A stretch of 64,000 bases of DNA, taken from Sipunculus nudus. Lineage: Eukaryota; Annelida; Sipuncula; Golfingiida; Sipunculidae. The stretch lies in the NCBI GenBank assembly GCA_026874595.1, contig CM049313.1, positions 37,290,659 to 37,354,658 of the forward strand, given 5' to 3'. Shown here piece by piece: positions 36,101-46,865 of this stretch (its first letter is position 1; each line of letters begins with the position of its first letter). The notes under the pieces are model-generated. The model did no database searches. It had not been told where the DNA came from and worked only from the letters and a program-made list of their open reading frames with translations. Made by a program: the position numbers and the translations under genes.

Positions 36101-39100
36101 AAAATAGTATCCGCAAAACTTCGTTTTGGCGGATACAATTATCTTATCACACCGAGGTTATCCTGTTACAAACTGTGTTTTTGTCTTTGTAGGTAACGCG
36201 GAGCACCAACTTTACCGTCACATTTTCACTGAGAGGAAATACAACAAAGTAGGAAGACCGGTTAGAAATGTTACTGATGTCCTTCAGGTGGCACTCACCA
36301 TGCGTTTACTCCAGCTTCTTGATGTGGTAATTAATTATATATGAACATTAGCCCATCCCTATACATAACATGTCTTTTCTTGTTTAAACGACAAAATACT
36401 TCTTCTTTTATTCATACATCTCTGTAAGCCTGCATGACGACAGGTTATAAATGTAAAATATATTATCCAAATTTAATTTTTACAAATCTCTGAGTAATGA
36501 GGACAGTTAATTTATCTTAGGTTTTGATTGTATGCTTCTTGAGACATCGTATTACATTGTCTTGACATCAAGCGCAAAATATATACGATATCATATTCAA
36601 CAATATTTTTTACTTTTTTTTTAGAATGAGAAAGAGCAAACATGGTCGGTCGCCTTTCGTTTTACGTTGGTAAGGAGGACAGTTTCCATTTGGATTATGT
36701 TTGATGTATTGGGTATATCTGGTCAGGGAAAGTAAGCGCACTGGGGGTGTTTCTAGAATATTCCGGAGTGCCTGAGTAGCACATTCCTGAATATTGTTTA
36801 ACCCAATTTAAATTTGCCGCCCGTCGCTTCATGCATGACAGTCTTTTTGTATCGCGAGAGCCCTTCCTTATGTAATCAGAACTGGTCAGTTTGGGTGTTA
36901 GTTAGCCGCTAAGCTTGACTGGAATCATAATTTTTATTTCTCAAATTTCTCAGAACCTGCTCGAATCAATTAAAACAGGTATATCAGGCGCTTGTTTTCA
37001 TTATTTTTCTGTGGTTTATGCCTAATGTTTTGTTAATATACATGCATTTTCAGTTATCATTTAATTTGGACCCCGTTTTTAATGAATTACTTATAAGTAT
37101 TTAATTATTAAAAATCAAAAACTTTATCTTTTTAAAGTAATAACCACCGAATCATGTATAATATTTCTTTAGATAATTTATTTTTTTTTATTTCTGTCTT
37201 GTGTTTATAGGAGTGGAAAGACGAGTGGTTGGCGTGGAACGAATCCGACTTCCATGGCGTGCGCTCACTCCGAGTGAAACTCTCTGATATTTGGGAACCT
37301 AACCTGGAACTGGCTAATGAGTAATTCCTAATTCTTAATTCCTGCCCGTGCTTTTTTATTTTTATACGCCTCTCTGATCTTATATTGAAATATAGAATTT
37401 TTCTAGGCCAGCAAATCAAACCCAACAGATTCTTTGCCGCTTTACAATGGACACGAATTCCCACATTTGCAATAAAAATAAACCCAAAACAGCCAAACGA
37501 CACCATAAAATGACTTGTACAATTGAAATACGATCACATCAGTCAGGACCTGTACTTGAAGAGTGAGAACAACTCTAACACTGCTCCGACTAACTGAACA
37601 TAAATTAATTATAAACTCTCCCATATGGTAGAACACTATGTGTGTGTGTTTAGTATGTGTTTAGCGGTCTAAACTAATAGGTCGTAAGGTTAGGATTGAG
37701 GGGAAAATACAACTTCCGGAAGGAGCTGTAATTTAAACCCTAAAAAAGACAGTCACTCATGATGGAAGGAACCTGTGATAATTTCTTTGTTTTAACAGAC
37801 TTTGCGCTAATAGTTTTTTTCTTGTTTTGATGGTGTTTCTCTGGTTCCAGCCTGAAGAATCTTTCTCTAGTACATGCAGACCCCTGAATCTGTTTACGTC
37901 GTATTATTTTTTTCATTTGTTTCAGCTTAAATAATGCTTCTCTGGTACAGACTCGTGACTCTGTGTGTGTGGTGGTGTTTTCTCTTGTTTCAGATTAAAT
38001 AATCGTTCTCTTGTACAGGCCCCTGACTCTGTGTACGTCGTGGTGTTTTCTCTTTTTTCAATTTGAAGAATCTTTCTCGTGCACAGATTACTGACTCTGT
38101 GTACGTCGTGCTGTTTTCTTTTGTTTTAGTTTGAAGAATCCCTCTCATGTACAGACCCCTGACTCTGTGTACGTCCTGGCGCCTTCTTTTGTTTCAGCTT
38201 GAAGAATCCTTCTTTTGTATAGACCTCTAACTCTGTGTTCGTTGTGTTTTATCTTGTTTCAGCTTTAAAAAAAATATCTCTGGTACAAACCCCTAAATCC
38301 GTGTACGCCGTGGTGTTTCTCTCGTTTCAGCTTAAAGAATCCTTCTCTAGTACAGACCCCTGACTCCGTGTACGCCGTCATCCTGAGTGATGGACAGGTC
38401 GGGTTCTCCGTCAGACGAACCGTCTACTCATACTGTCGCCTCGACCTCCGTACGTTCCCGTTTGATACTCAGCTTTGTGAGGTCGTGGTACAGTGTGTCA
38501 CGCATTCAGTAACCGAGGTCAGTAGAAGTCATAACAATTTCTTGACTTGTTAGGTACACATTAGGTTAAAACATGGTAAAAACAGCTATATACCAAGCGG
38601 ACAAGAAATGCAATCAGTAAACTTAAAAAGTGTTTTGGTTCTGAATAAACTTTATTATTATTATTTTATATATACCTATTCATAGTCTTTTCTTATAAAA
38701 ATTTATACAATGTATGAATAGAAAATAATTTTTAAAAACATTATAGTCCATTTCACCACCTGCTGTCCACCTATTTTTTGTAGATGATTTACTTAAAAGT
38801 TTATATTTTTCAATATTTTCCAAGTAAACGACATACGGAAGTGACAACCTAATATGGCAGTTAAGAATTTTACAATAAATCCCTTGTTCATGTTTTACAA
38901 CATTTTAGTCTCTTTACCATGATCTGGCAGATATGATGTGTCCCTCCATAAGTAGCCATCTTTGTTTTTGCTGGTTATATTTTTTAGAGTGTTTACATGA
39001 GATCATCCAATCAGCAGCTGTCAGCTGAGCCTGTTTTTGCATGTGACCAATGACCTTGACCGCCATAAGTGGGTGTGATATGTTGTAAAATATAGACTGA

Positions 39101-40904
39101 TTTCTCATATTTTCAGAAAATTCTGTTACTCAAATATGGCATAAGGTAGGAATTTAGTTACCCAGTTGAAAATTAGGTTCTGTAATCCTCTCCTCTACAC
39201 TATAATTGTTTCCCTTGAAATATACCTAATAAAAATTTTCATAGCGAAAAACAGGTGGACATGAGGGGATGAAACGGACTATAGTAATTCATTCCCTAGT
39301 ACTGTTAGGTGTGTCACCTGAACCAATAAGGTAGAACAGAAGACGTCTAATATCCAAATTTCAAACTTCGTACCACAATTGGCTTTCTTTATTTCAGGAC
39401 TGAAGACCTCTTTAGTATTTTTATCACTCTTTCAAATTTAATCACATGCATTAAGCAAATGCTATTTTTCGCTTTTCTCCCAGGTTGATTTCACCAATGT
39501 GACCGCGGACCAGTTTTCCGGGACGGAACACCAGAGCAGTCAATTTGAACTAAAGATCATGCCGATACAGAGGAAGCTAACGGACACTCCTGTACACCAA
39601 GATCAAGGCCGTCAGATTGTTGGGGTCTATACGGTAACACAGCTTCACGATCAAAATTGATATGTAGTTGTTGCGGATTCCACGGTATTGGTCAAAATAT
39701 TTAATTGCTAATCTGTAGAATAAACAATCTGTTTTTACTGTACGGAAATGTGCATTTGAATAAACATAATTTTATGTGAGACATAGCTGCGGTCATAATT
39801 GCTTTGTTCTTTGAGAGTTATGCTCATGTAAAGTGAAACATTTTCGTTGAAAACAATGAGCTCATCTTGTGGGGAATTATGTAGTTTCATATAGGTTTAT
39901 AATAGCTCAGTGTTATTGACGTTTCATGAAGGGAAAAGGTTCAGGAATTGAGAAAGGCACGGAAATGGTACCTGAGGGGTTTCTTCGTTTAGGCCTGACC
40001 TTCAACCAATGATTTTCACTATCATATCGTGATCGTGTTGATAAGATATCTTACAGGCCTCACTTTGAAAGAATCCCGCGAAAACTCTCGTCTTGTATAA
40101 TTTTAGAATTTATTCAAATTGTACAAAATATCCCGCATTTATACATCGTTGGCAGGTATGTTCTAGGCAAACAGTACAACAATAATCTTTTATCATTGTT
40201 TTTGTCAGGGCAACTTAAAAAAGTTTTGTTCAATTAGTTTAAACGGTATCCTATAAACAGACAATTGTAAAAGCTTAATTAGTAAACAAAGAATCAGACA
40301 CAGTGAGAGATATAACAATAATTAATTTGTGGGCCTCTTAAGAATTGGTGAAAATTATGTATTGGCTCAGTTTATAGGCAAAAAATCAGCAGGCCTAATA
40401 ATATTCTAAACCTTTCATTTCAGTTAAAGCGTAATCCGAGATTTGACGTCATCAACATTTTAGTTCCGTTTACGGCCACGCTAGCGCTGGTGCTTGCCCA
40501 GTTTTTGTTACCGGCCAGCAGCGGGGAGAAGGTCTCCTACATAACCACTGTCGTACTGGCGCTGTCCGTGCTGCAGCTCGGTCTGGTCAACAATATACCG
40601 GAAGAATCACAAACACTTCCGGTCATCAGTAAGTGTGAAGCTTAATTAATGTATCGTAAGAACACTAACACTTCCGGCCATCATTAAGTATTCATCCTAA
40701 GTTTGTAAGCCATAAAAAATCACAAACATTTCCGGGTAGGATACCGTAAAAATCACACAAAGAGTTCCGTTCATTCGAAAGTATTTATCCTAAAATAGTG
40801 TGCCGTATAAAACATCCAGTCATGCGAGTGTTGCCTCAGTTTCGACCGGTATCAACCTCTGTGTTTTTATATGTTTATTTATTTTACATGTTTGAAGAAG
40901 TCAG

Positions 40905-40967
<63 letters not shown>

Positions 40968-41639
40968 ACAAGAGCTATGTTGGGTCTTTACTTCAGCTAC
41001 TGTTATTTTACCCATGTCCCTGAAGAGGATTGCTGATGAGAACTTGAGAACTATGTTTGAGTTGAATTTGGCATCATTCGTGTGAAGATGCACCATTCTT
41101 TATATCGTTAAAATTTTTAATATATTTTCCTTGAGCTTTTGGTTAAACGCATGTTGATATCAAGAAATGATGTCGTTGACCACATTCTGAGAAAGACAGG
41201 TATCAACACATTCTTTTCTTACCTTACAGATGAAGTGTTCCTTGGCTACGTGTGCATGGCTTCTGTCGCCGTCATCATGGCGATCTTTTCAGTCTGGGCT
41301 CACCACCACAGCAAGATTATTAACGATCAAGGTCAAGGGTCAAGGTCATTGTTTTTCAGACTGTGCAGCTTTTGTACTGGTTCATCGGGAAAGGTCAACT
41401 CCACAGACCACGTGACTGAGCCGGAACAACCTAGACCTAAAGCCGGGGGCTGGGTCAAAGAGGTGAAAGGCCTGTCATGTTTTCGGAGTTTTTCTGGTTT
41501 TGTGAACTTTGTCAGCTTTTGCTGTCTTTTGTTTAGTGCGTTGGTTTATGGGATTTACAGTTTTTACAGATTCAACGAAGCGGCTCGTGAGATCGCTGAG
41601 CACCAGGAAGAACACATAAACGATGGAGACCATGGCTAA
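33084..41639 (+). CDS. Cys-loop ligand-gated ion channel subunit (nicotinic-receptor-like), complete
   Basis: Pentameric ligand-gated channel subunit of the plasma membrane. Eight exons (33084-33162, 36193-36326, 36625-36669, 37211-37320, 38331-38517, 39484-39633, 40424-40628, 41230-41639) join in phase to 439 aa. It has a signal peptide (1 to ~20), an extracellular domain, a Cys loop with exactly 13 residues between C158 and C172 (FPFDTQ), M1 (~245-264), M2 (~272-290), M3 (~306-326), a short ~65-residue cytoplasmic loop and M4 (~394-414). GEK before M2 (Glu at -1') and Leu at 9' predict a cation pore. There is no vicinal Cys pair in loop C, no Trp in loop B, and loop A reads WEPN instead of WxPD, so it is a divergent non-alpha subunit. 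Sequons lie at N52, N96 and N190. Family certain, ligand unknown. Confidence 0.93.
33163..35299. other. Receptor intron 1, left part
   Basis: AT-rich intron sequence. It contains one strikingly GC-rich patch (about 34690-34870, with GCGCGGTCGGGATGGGCGCG) that is unlike its surroundings and unexplained. Confidence 0.5.
35300..36136 (-). mobile_element. TIR element copy 2, inserted in receptor intron 1
   Basis: Inverted copy of the 490-1630 element. The right end GTATCCGCAAAACTTCGTTT + TGGCGGATACA (36106-36136) is the self-folding terminus; the left end reads CTATCCGCCAAAATC (35301 on). GC-rich subterminal GGCGGCGGCGGAACC and decayed GTGGCGCCACC units match copy 1. It ends only 56 bp before receptor exon 2, so it forms the region of the branch point and polypyrimidine tract. 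Confidence 0.65.
36193..36326 (+). CDS. Receptor exon 2: N-terminal helix and beta-1
   Basis: Acceptor TTTGTCTTTGTAG, donor GTAATT. Encodes NAEHQLYRHIF...YNKVGRPV and a VRNVTDVLQV strand, the conserved start of the ligand-binding domain. Confidence 0.93.
36625..36669 (+). CDS. Receptor exon 3: 15-codon micro-exon
   Basis: 45-bp exon encoding NEKEQTWSVAFRFTL. Acceptor TTTTTTTTAG, donor GTAAGG, phase 0 on both sides. A 45-bp exon at this place is typical of nicotinic receptor genes. Confidence 0.93.
37211..37320 (+). CDS. Receptor exon 4: loop A region
   Basis: Encodes EWKDEWLAWN...SDIWEPNLELAN. The WxPD signature is WEPN (W114-N117). Donor GTAATT, phase 2. Confidence 0.93.
37851..38330 (+). 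repeat. Seven tandem decayed copies of the exon 5 acceptor and 5' edge
   Basis: Units starting at 37851, 37926, 37994, 38062, 38130, 38198 and 38263 (spacing 75, 68, 68, 68, 68, 65, then 68 to the real exon) each hold a pyrimidine tract, an AG (lost in the 38062 copy) and ~45 bases homologous to the start of exon 5 (for example CTTGAAGAATCCTTCT). After joining to exon 4, each copy that keeps an AG meets an early stop. They are decoy acceptors by position; use is not shown. Confidence 0.9.
38331..38517 (+). CDS. Receptor exon 5: Cys loop
   Basis: Acceptor CTCGTTTCAG, donor GTCAGT. Encodes LKNPSLVQTPDSVYAVILSD, then CRLDLRTFPFDTQLC, the signature Cys loop. An extra Cys (C178) stands where nicotinic subunits have the GSW motif of loop B. 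Confidence 0.94.
39484..39633 (+). CDS. Receptor exon 6: loop F and loop C
   Basis: 50 codons, phase 0 at both ends (acceptor TTCTCCCAG, donor GTAACA). The loop C segment, KIMPIQRKLTDTPVHQDQGR, has no cysteines, so it cannot form the alpha-type Cys-Cys site. Confidence 0.92.
40424..40628 (+). CDS. Receptor exon 7: M1 and M2
   Basis: Acceptor TTTCATTTCAG, donor GTAAGT. Encodes M1 (NILVPFTATLALVLAQFLLP) and the pore helix M2 after the GEK motif. Phase 1 at the end. Confidence 0.94.
40911..40964 (+). repeat. (AT)n microsatellite in receptor intron 7
   Basis: Over 50 bp of pure TA repeat between exons 7 and 8. Confidence 0.95.
41230..41639 (+). CDS. Receptor exon 8: M3, cytoplasmic loop, M4
   Basis: Acceptor TTTTCTTACCTTACAG completes an Asn codon. 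Encodes M3 (VFLGYVCMASVAVIMAIFSV), a short basic/polar loop with PEQPRPKAGG, M4 (GFVNFVSFCCLLFSALVYGI) and a His/Glu-rich tail. TAA at 41637-41639. Confidence 0.93.
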
Positions 41640-41975
41640 TTATACCAAAATAATTTTGATTTTAATCCCAATGTTATTCCCTGTCATCGAAGCCTTGTCT
41701 GGCAATTAAAATTTTCAGAAACACTTTGTTTCAAGTACCGTACATACGAATCTTAAACATGTCTATTAAATAAAAACTCGAGCGCATTTGCATATTTATT
41801 TTACAATTTTCGAGTTATAAGTCATCACGAATTATTCAGAGTCGCGCAAAATGAAATAATGATTGTAATATGGGATTTGATTTATAATGATGCTGATTGT
41901 ACAAAGATATATGATTGAGAGTCCAGACTTTATTGGCTACTCGATACAGAATATAATGTAATGATAGGATGATCA

Positions 41976-42024
<49 letters not shown>

Positions 42025-43175
42025 CAATTGTGAAGTATATTTCCATAAGTTGGAACAATATATCTGATATGTATTAACAGTGTATGCACTTCATGGTATC
42101 TTTCTCATGTGGTGTAAAGAGCGAATACGTTAACCTGATGGTTTCATTGATTATCGCTCATATTTGGTTTGCACAGTTATGATTGTCATTAATAATGTTC
42201 TCAAAATTAGTTACCTTCTTCTTATTATTATTATTTTTCCTGCCTTAAGACACCAAGAAATAATGTCTGTAACATATATTATTTGAAATTAAATTTGAAT
42301 TGATGACTTTAGAAAATTGTGCCACTTTCTTTTTTATACTTGAAAAATTTGGAATTGTATTTCATGTTAATTTTTAGTATTGCAAGAAAAGGCCTGTATT
42401 ATTCGTTTTATTTCCTATGATATGAAAGATAATTATTTTGTAATAACTATTTCAGAGTACGTGTGCTCCAATTCAAAGTAATGATTTTAAGCTTTCTTTC
42501 ACTGTGTATCCACCAGAGTCAAATAAGCCTTACTTAAATGTTATCTTTAGATTTAACTTCAAGAACAATAATCTGAACTCCGTGGTACAGTGCACGCGCG
42601 ATGGAATTTTGACAAATTCAGTCAAGGCAAGGCAATTTGGCAAAGTGCCAAACACCCAGACAGTTTGCGCTGGATAAACTAAAATCTGATTGGCTCTGCG
42701 TTTGAACAAATCTGCAGAACTGATAGGAAAAAAATCTGATTGCCTTAGCTTACCTTTTAATTAAACATTTAGCCCTGCGCCCATGGCAAGGGGGTGCAGC
42801 ACGGCGAGATAGGAAATATGCAGACAGTGGGGGATACCTGACCTGAATCCACACCAGCATATCAGTATGGACACTGTGTTGAAAGTTGAGCATTGCCTCG
42901 ATTGTCCCAACGGGGAGTTGGAAAAGTCTATTCAACCAAGCCTTTTCCATCGCAGCGCAAAGTGACCGGTACCTCGAAGAACATCCGATTGTGCTGGTGA
43001 TTAGTTAAATATTACGCAGGCGGAATTCCTCAGAGACAGCACCTCCTTGTGGCCAAACCGGACCTCAACCACGATTTAATGCAGTGGGTAGTGTAGCGAA
43101 TAGTAGAACATAGCGTAAACGCTACTTATGGAGCGTACATGCAGACATACCGGGTTGATAATAACTCATAACAAC
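41640..43175. other. 3' flank of receptor gene, no further gene
   Basis: AT-rich, with an (AT)n run at 41983-42021 and a moderately GC-rich patch at 42590-43140. Open frames there have no recognised domain. Confidence 0.5.
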
Positions 43176-44027
43176 CAGGGTTTGGTTTTATTTTATTTTA
43201 AAATAATAGATTACAAATACAATTACTTTTGTATTTTCAGAAAAGTAATCGATTACAATTACAAATACCTTTTAAAGTAATTGGAATTACTTACAATTAC
43301 TTTTGCTTTCAGGGTATTTAAATTGGGATAGTGACAACAAACAACTTTGTATTACATTGTTTATTTCCAATAAACACACATATCAAAATCTGAAAAAAAT
43401 GTATCACACAGTGGTGAATGCATTCTATACAATTTGAACAAAGGTCTTTCCAAAATCATTACACAGTGTTACATATTTGTTCAGTAAAGACGGTTCTCTG
43501 CTCATGTTGACCCATGGATGTTTAGTCAGAAAAAAAGTGAACATACTCATCAGGGTTGGGTTTAGTTCAAATTGTTATATAAATATTACTATTAATTCCA
43601 CTGTTATAATATAGCTATTGATATTACTAATTTACTATCGCCAGTTCCTCATCTTTTACTTTTAAGTGACATTTATTACTATATTACTTAATAAAAATAA
43701 TTTGGAAAGAGACATTTTTTAATTTACTTAATTATTACGAAAATTACATTACAATACTATCTGTCAAATAATGGTGCAAGGTATTTTCTAATTATCAAAG
43801 TTCAGCGTTATTTATTAAACGATTGAATGGTCATCTAAATTAACATCTTTCCTATAAGTATGACTGTTTATATGACTTTTCTGTTAATGTGACTCTTTAT
43901 TCTCAAATGATCTCGAGCAATTTAATCTATTGTAAAAACGTTATATTGAGTGTTGTGGAAAAAAAACCCATAAAAGCCTGGATAATTAATACTATACAAT
44001 CACAAGTCTCCTGGCAAAAAAAAAGGG

Positions 44028-44080
<53 letters not shown>

Positions 44081-45834
44081 AAAAGAGAATTTCTTTATGT
44101 TAAATAAAATATATCTCTCTTCCCTCTTTTTCAACATGGATATGGATTCATTGTTGTAAATTTGTAATATATGATGTCTATGTCAAAATAATAACACACA
44201 ATCTCTATATCTATCCCTGTATTTATGGATGTGTTAGTCATCAAGAGCCAGATAGAGTTAATTAGGTTGGGCTGAAATCTGTGAATCTGTGAAATCCAGA
44301 ACTCTCATGCGATTTGCACCAACGGTTATCATTTTTATAATAACTTGCTTTAACAATCTGTAAATCATTTGGGCGATCACTGGGACAGAACAAAGCCTGT
44401 TGAGCAATATTTGCTCACCTGCTCAATGACCAAACAGGGAATGGAAAAATAAGTGTACATGTATTACACTAAATATAACTTTGCCTTCTGTTGCGATTAT
44501 TATTACTATTTCAGCTCATATATTTGGGTTTATTTCTAAACTTGAAAAAAGCTGTAATAGTCTATTACTCTTACTTACAACTATTACCTCGTGTTTGCCC
44601 ATTAAACTAAGCCTCGTCATAACAGAGTAAAGCTTGGCTGCATGATGAGCAACCCTGTGCATTGGGCAATCACTAATTAAGACTAACTTAGTGATCAAAG
44701 GCCAGAAATTTGGTAATCTCTGTATGTGAACTGACCTATTCAGTAAATTAATTAGCAACATGAACTAGTTCCCTAGTATCTTCAGCTGGCAAACTTGTGT
44801 CCTGACACCTGGTTGTAGACCAGGTGATAACTGGCCTACAACAAATCAGACCTGTATTATCTGGCCACCTATCAGGGCATGTGAAGTTATAGTTCTATAG
44901 TAATATGAGCTTTGTACTATGTGTACTGTGAAACTATAAAAGAATTTTTAATCTTTAACAATAGCATCACTTTGAATGCTGTAATTGTATATTACTCTCA
45001 CATTTTACTCCATCCCTGATATATACCATACATAATAAATTAGAATATATAATGCCTTATGCTACCAGTTCAATTCAGTAATGCAATTACATATATAGTG
45101 CCTATAGTCTATGCCACTGCATTTGTTTTTTTTTCGAAAGTGTACACTGTTTATGCATTTCAGAAAACTAACAATACAATGGTGGTAAAACGTTGCTATA
45201 TTTCTCTACCAAATAATAAGCTACCAACGAAGCCCCTCAGTGAATATGAGAGACATAAATTGTGAAAGCTTACCTCCAAATGTTTGAGCAAGTTTGATGT
45301 TGCAAACTTCGAGAAGCTGTCGAGTTTGTGATATTGCTAGCACTTGGCCTTGAGAGACGACTGACCAGTAGCTAATTGTCTTGTGAAGTGGTCTCGCACC
45401 ACAGAGCAGGTGTCTTTATCCATGTTTGATTATTCAGATTAGCTGGTTAAAAATTCTTCACAACATAACAGTAAGAGCAGATCCATGAGCAGATCTGTTT
45501 TAGTAATAGCTCTTCTAACTTCTTAGTCACACCAACAACCAATTGTACGTAAAGTGAGCTGTTCAGCACTACAGGTTGGCAGAGAGTTATGCTTCAATAA
45601 CATGGACAATGTGATTGTATTATTCCTGCATGAGTCATATATAACAACAGAACTTGAAAGTAATTGAAAGGTAATTTTTCAAACAATTACTTTTCAAAAT
45701 TAATCGATTACAAGTGCAATTACTTTTCAGGATTTCAAAAAGTAATCGATTACAAGTATAATTACTTGAAAAAGTAATTGTAATTACAATTACTTCAATT
45801 ACAATAGGCAAAGGCCCACCCTGACAAAAACCCA
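43176..45834 (+). mobile_element. Candidate hAT-like non-autonomous transposon
   Basis: The left end CAGGGTTTGG (43176) and right end CCCACCCTG (45834) give a short imperfect TIR. Inside each lie arrays of AAAAGTAATCGATTACAATT in opposite order (43215-43310 and 45655-45806), that is, large subterminal inverted repeats. CAGGG ends and such subterminal words occur in hAT elements. The 8-bp flanks match at only 6 of 8 positions, and no transposase was seen. The right end overlaps a second inverted-repeat element, so the boundary is tentative. Confidence 0.4.
44029..44075 (+). repeat. (AT)n(GT)n compound microsatellite
   Basis: AT repeat followed by about 13 GT repeats. Confidence 0.95.
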
Positions 45835-46169
45835 CCCTGACAAAGGCCCACCGGACAAGAGCCCACTGGACAAAAAACCAACCCCTAAAAGTGCAAACCT
45901 GCACAAAAGCCCACCCTTGACTAAAATATAAATTTTAATGATTTTATCATGTTTTTCTAAAGTTTTTTAAATACTTCTGTATCATTTTCTAAATGTATGT
46001 AACATTTTTTATACTTATGACAAGTATTATATATGTTTATGTGCTCATATACATGCATATATGTCTGTTATATATCTATCTACAGCTTGCTAAAACAGAT
46101 ATATAAATATATATAAGTGAACATATATGTGTTATATTTATATTTTTCATAGATCACTTTATAGATCAC

Positions 46170-46175
<6 letters not shown>

Positions 46176-46221
<46 letters not shown>
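46176..46221 (+). repeat. (AT)n microsatellite
   Basis: Pure TA repeat inside the foldback-like element. Confidence 0.95.
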
Positions 46222-46223
<2 letters not shown>

Positions 46224-46865
46224 ATATTGCATATACATAATATATAATATATAATGATATATTGTATATATTTCATGTAAATTAAAAAATGTCAATAGGC
46301 TAATTAGTTATAATTTATATGTTAACCAAAATTATATACATAATATATATGTTAATTATAATTATACTTGTAATCTTTATGTTCCACAAAGGGAAATGTG
46401 ACACCCAATCTTTTGAGCAAATAATCAGGCTAATTGGTTTCTGATTTGGGTCTCTACAGCTAAAGTGATGTAATCAAAACAAACACAAACATCAAAGAGA
46501 ATGCCTAGGGTTCTCCTAAACAATTAGCAGAGACATATATATTATAAATTATATATTATAAAATAATATAATCTTAAAAGAATGATAATTGTACTAAGAA
46601 TATTATATTAAAAATCCAACATATATTAAAACATATAATAAAACAAAATATATATATATATATAAATCATAATTAATATAGAATATTTACATAATATAAT
46701 GTATACATATTTCCTGTAAAAACAATTACATCAGTGGGCTTATTAGGTATAATATATATTGGGATGTTAATCTTCATATTATAATGTGTATGTTAATATA
46801 TGTTAATCATAATATTTATACTCTTCCACACAGTACCACAGGGTTCTCAGAATACAGAAGTATTT

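Noticed and set aside
42750-42950. 66-codon minus-strand frame with MEKAWLNRLFQLPVG
   Set aside because: It lies in a GC-richer patch and looks protein-like at first, but no family is recognised and no splice sites frame it.
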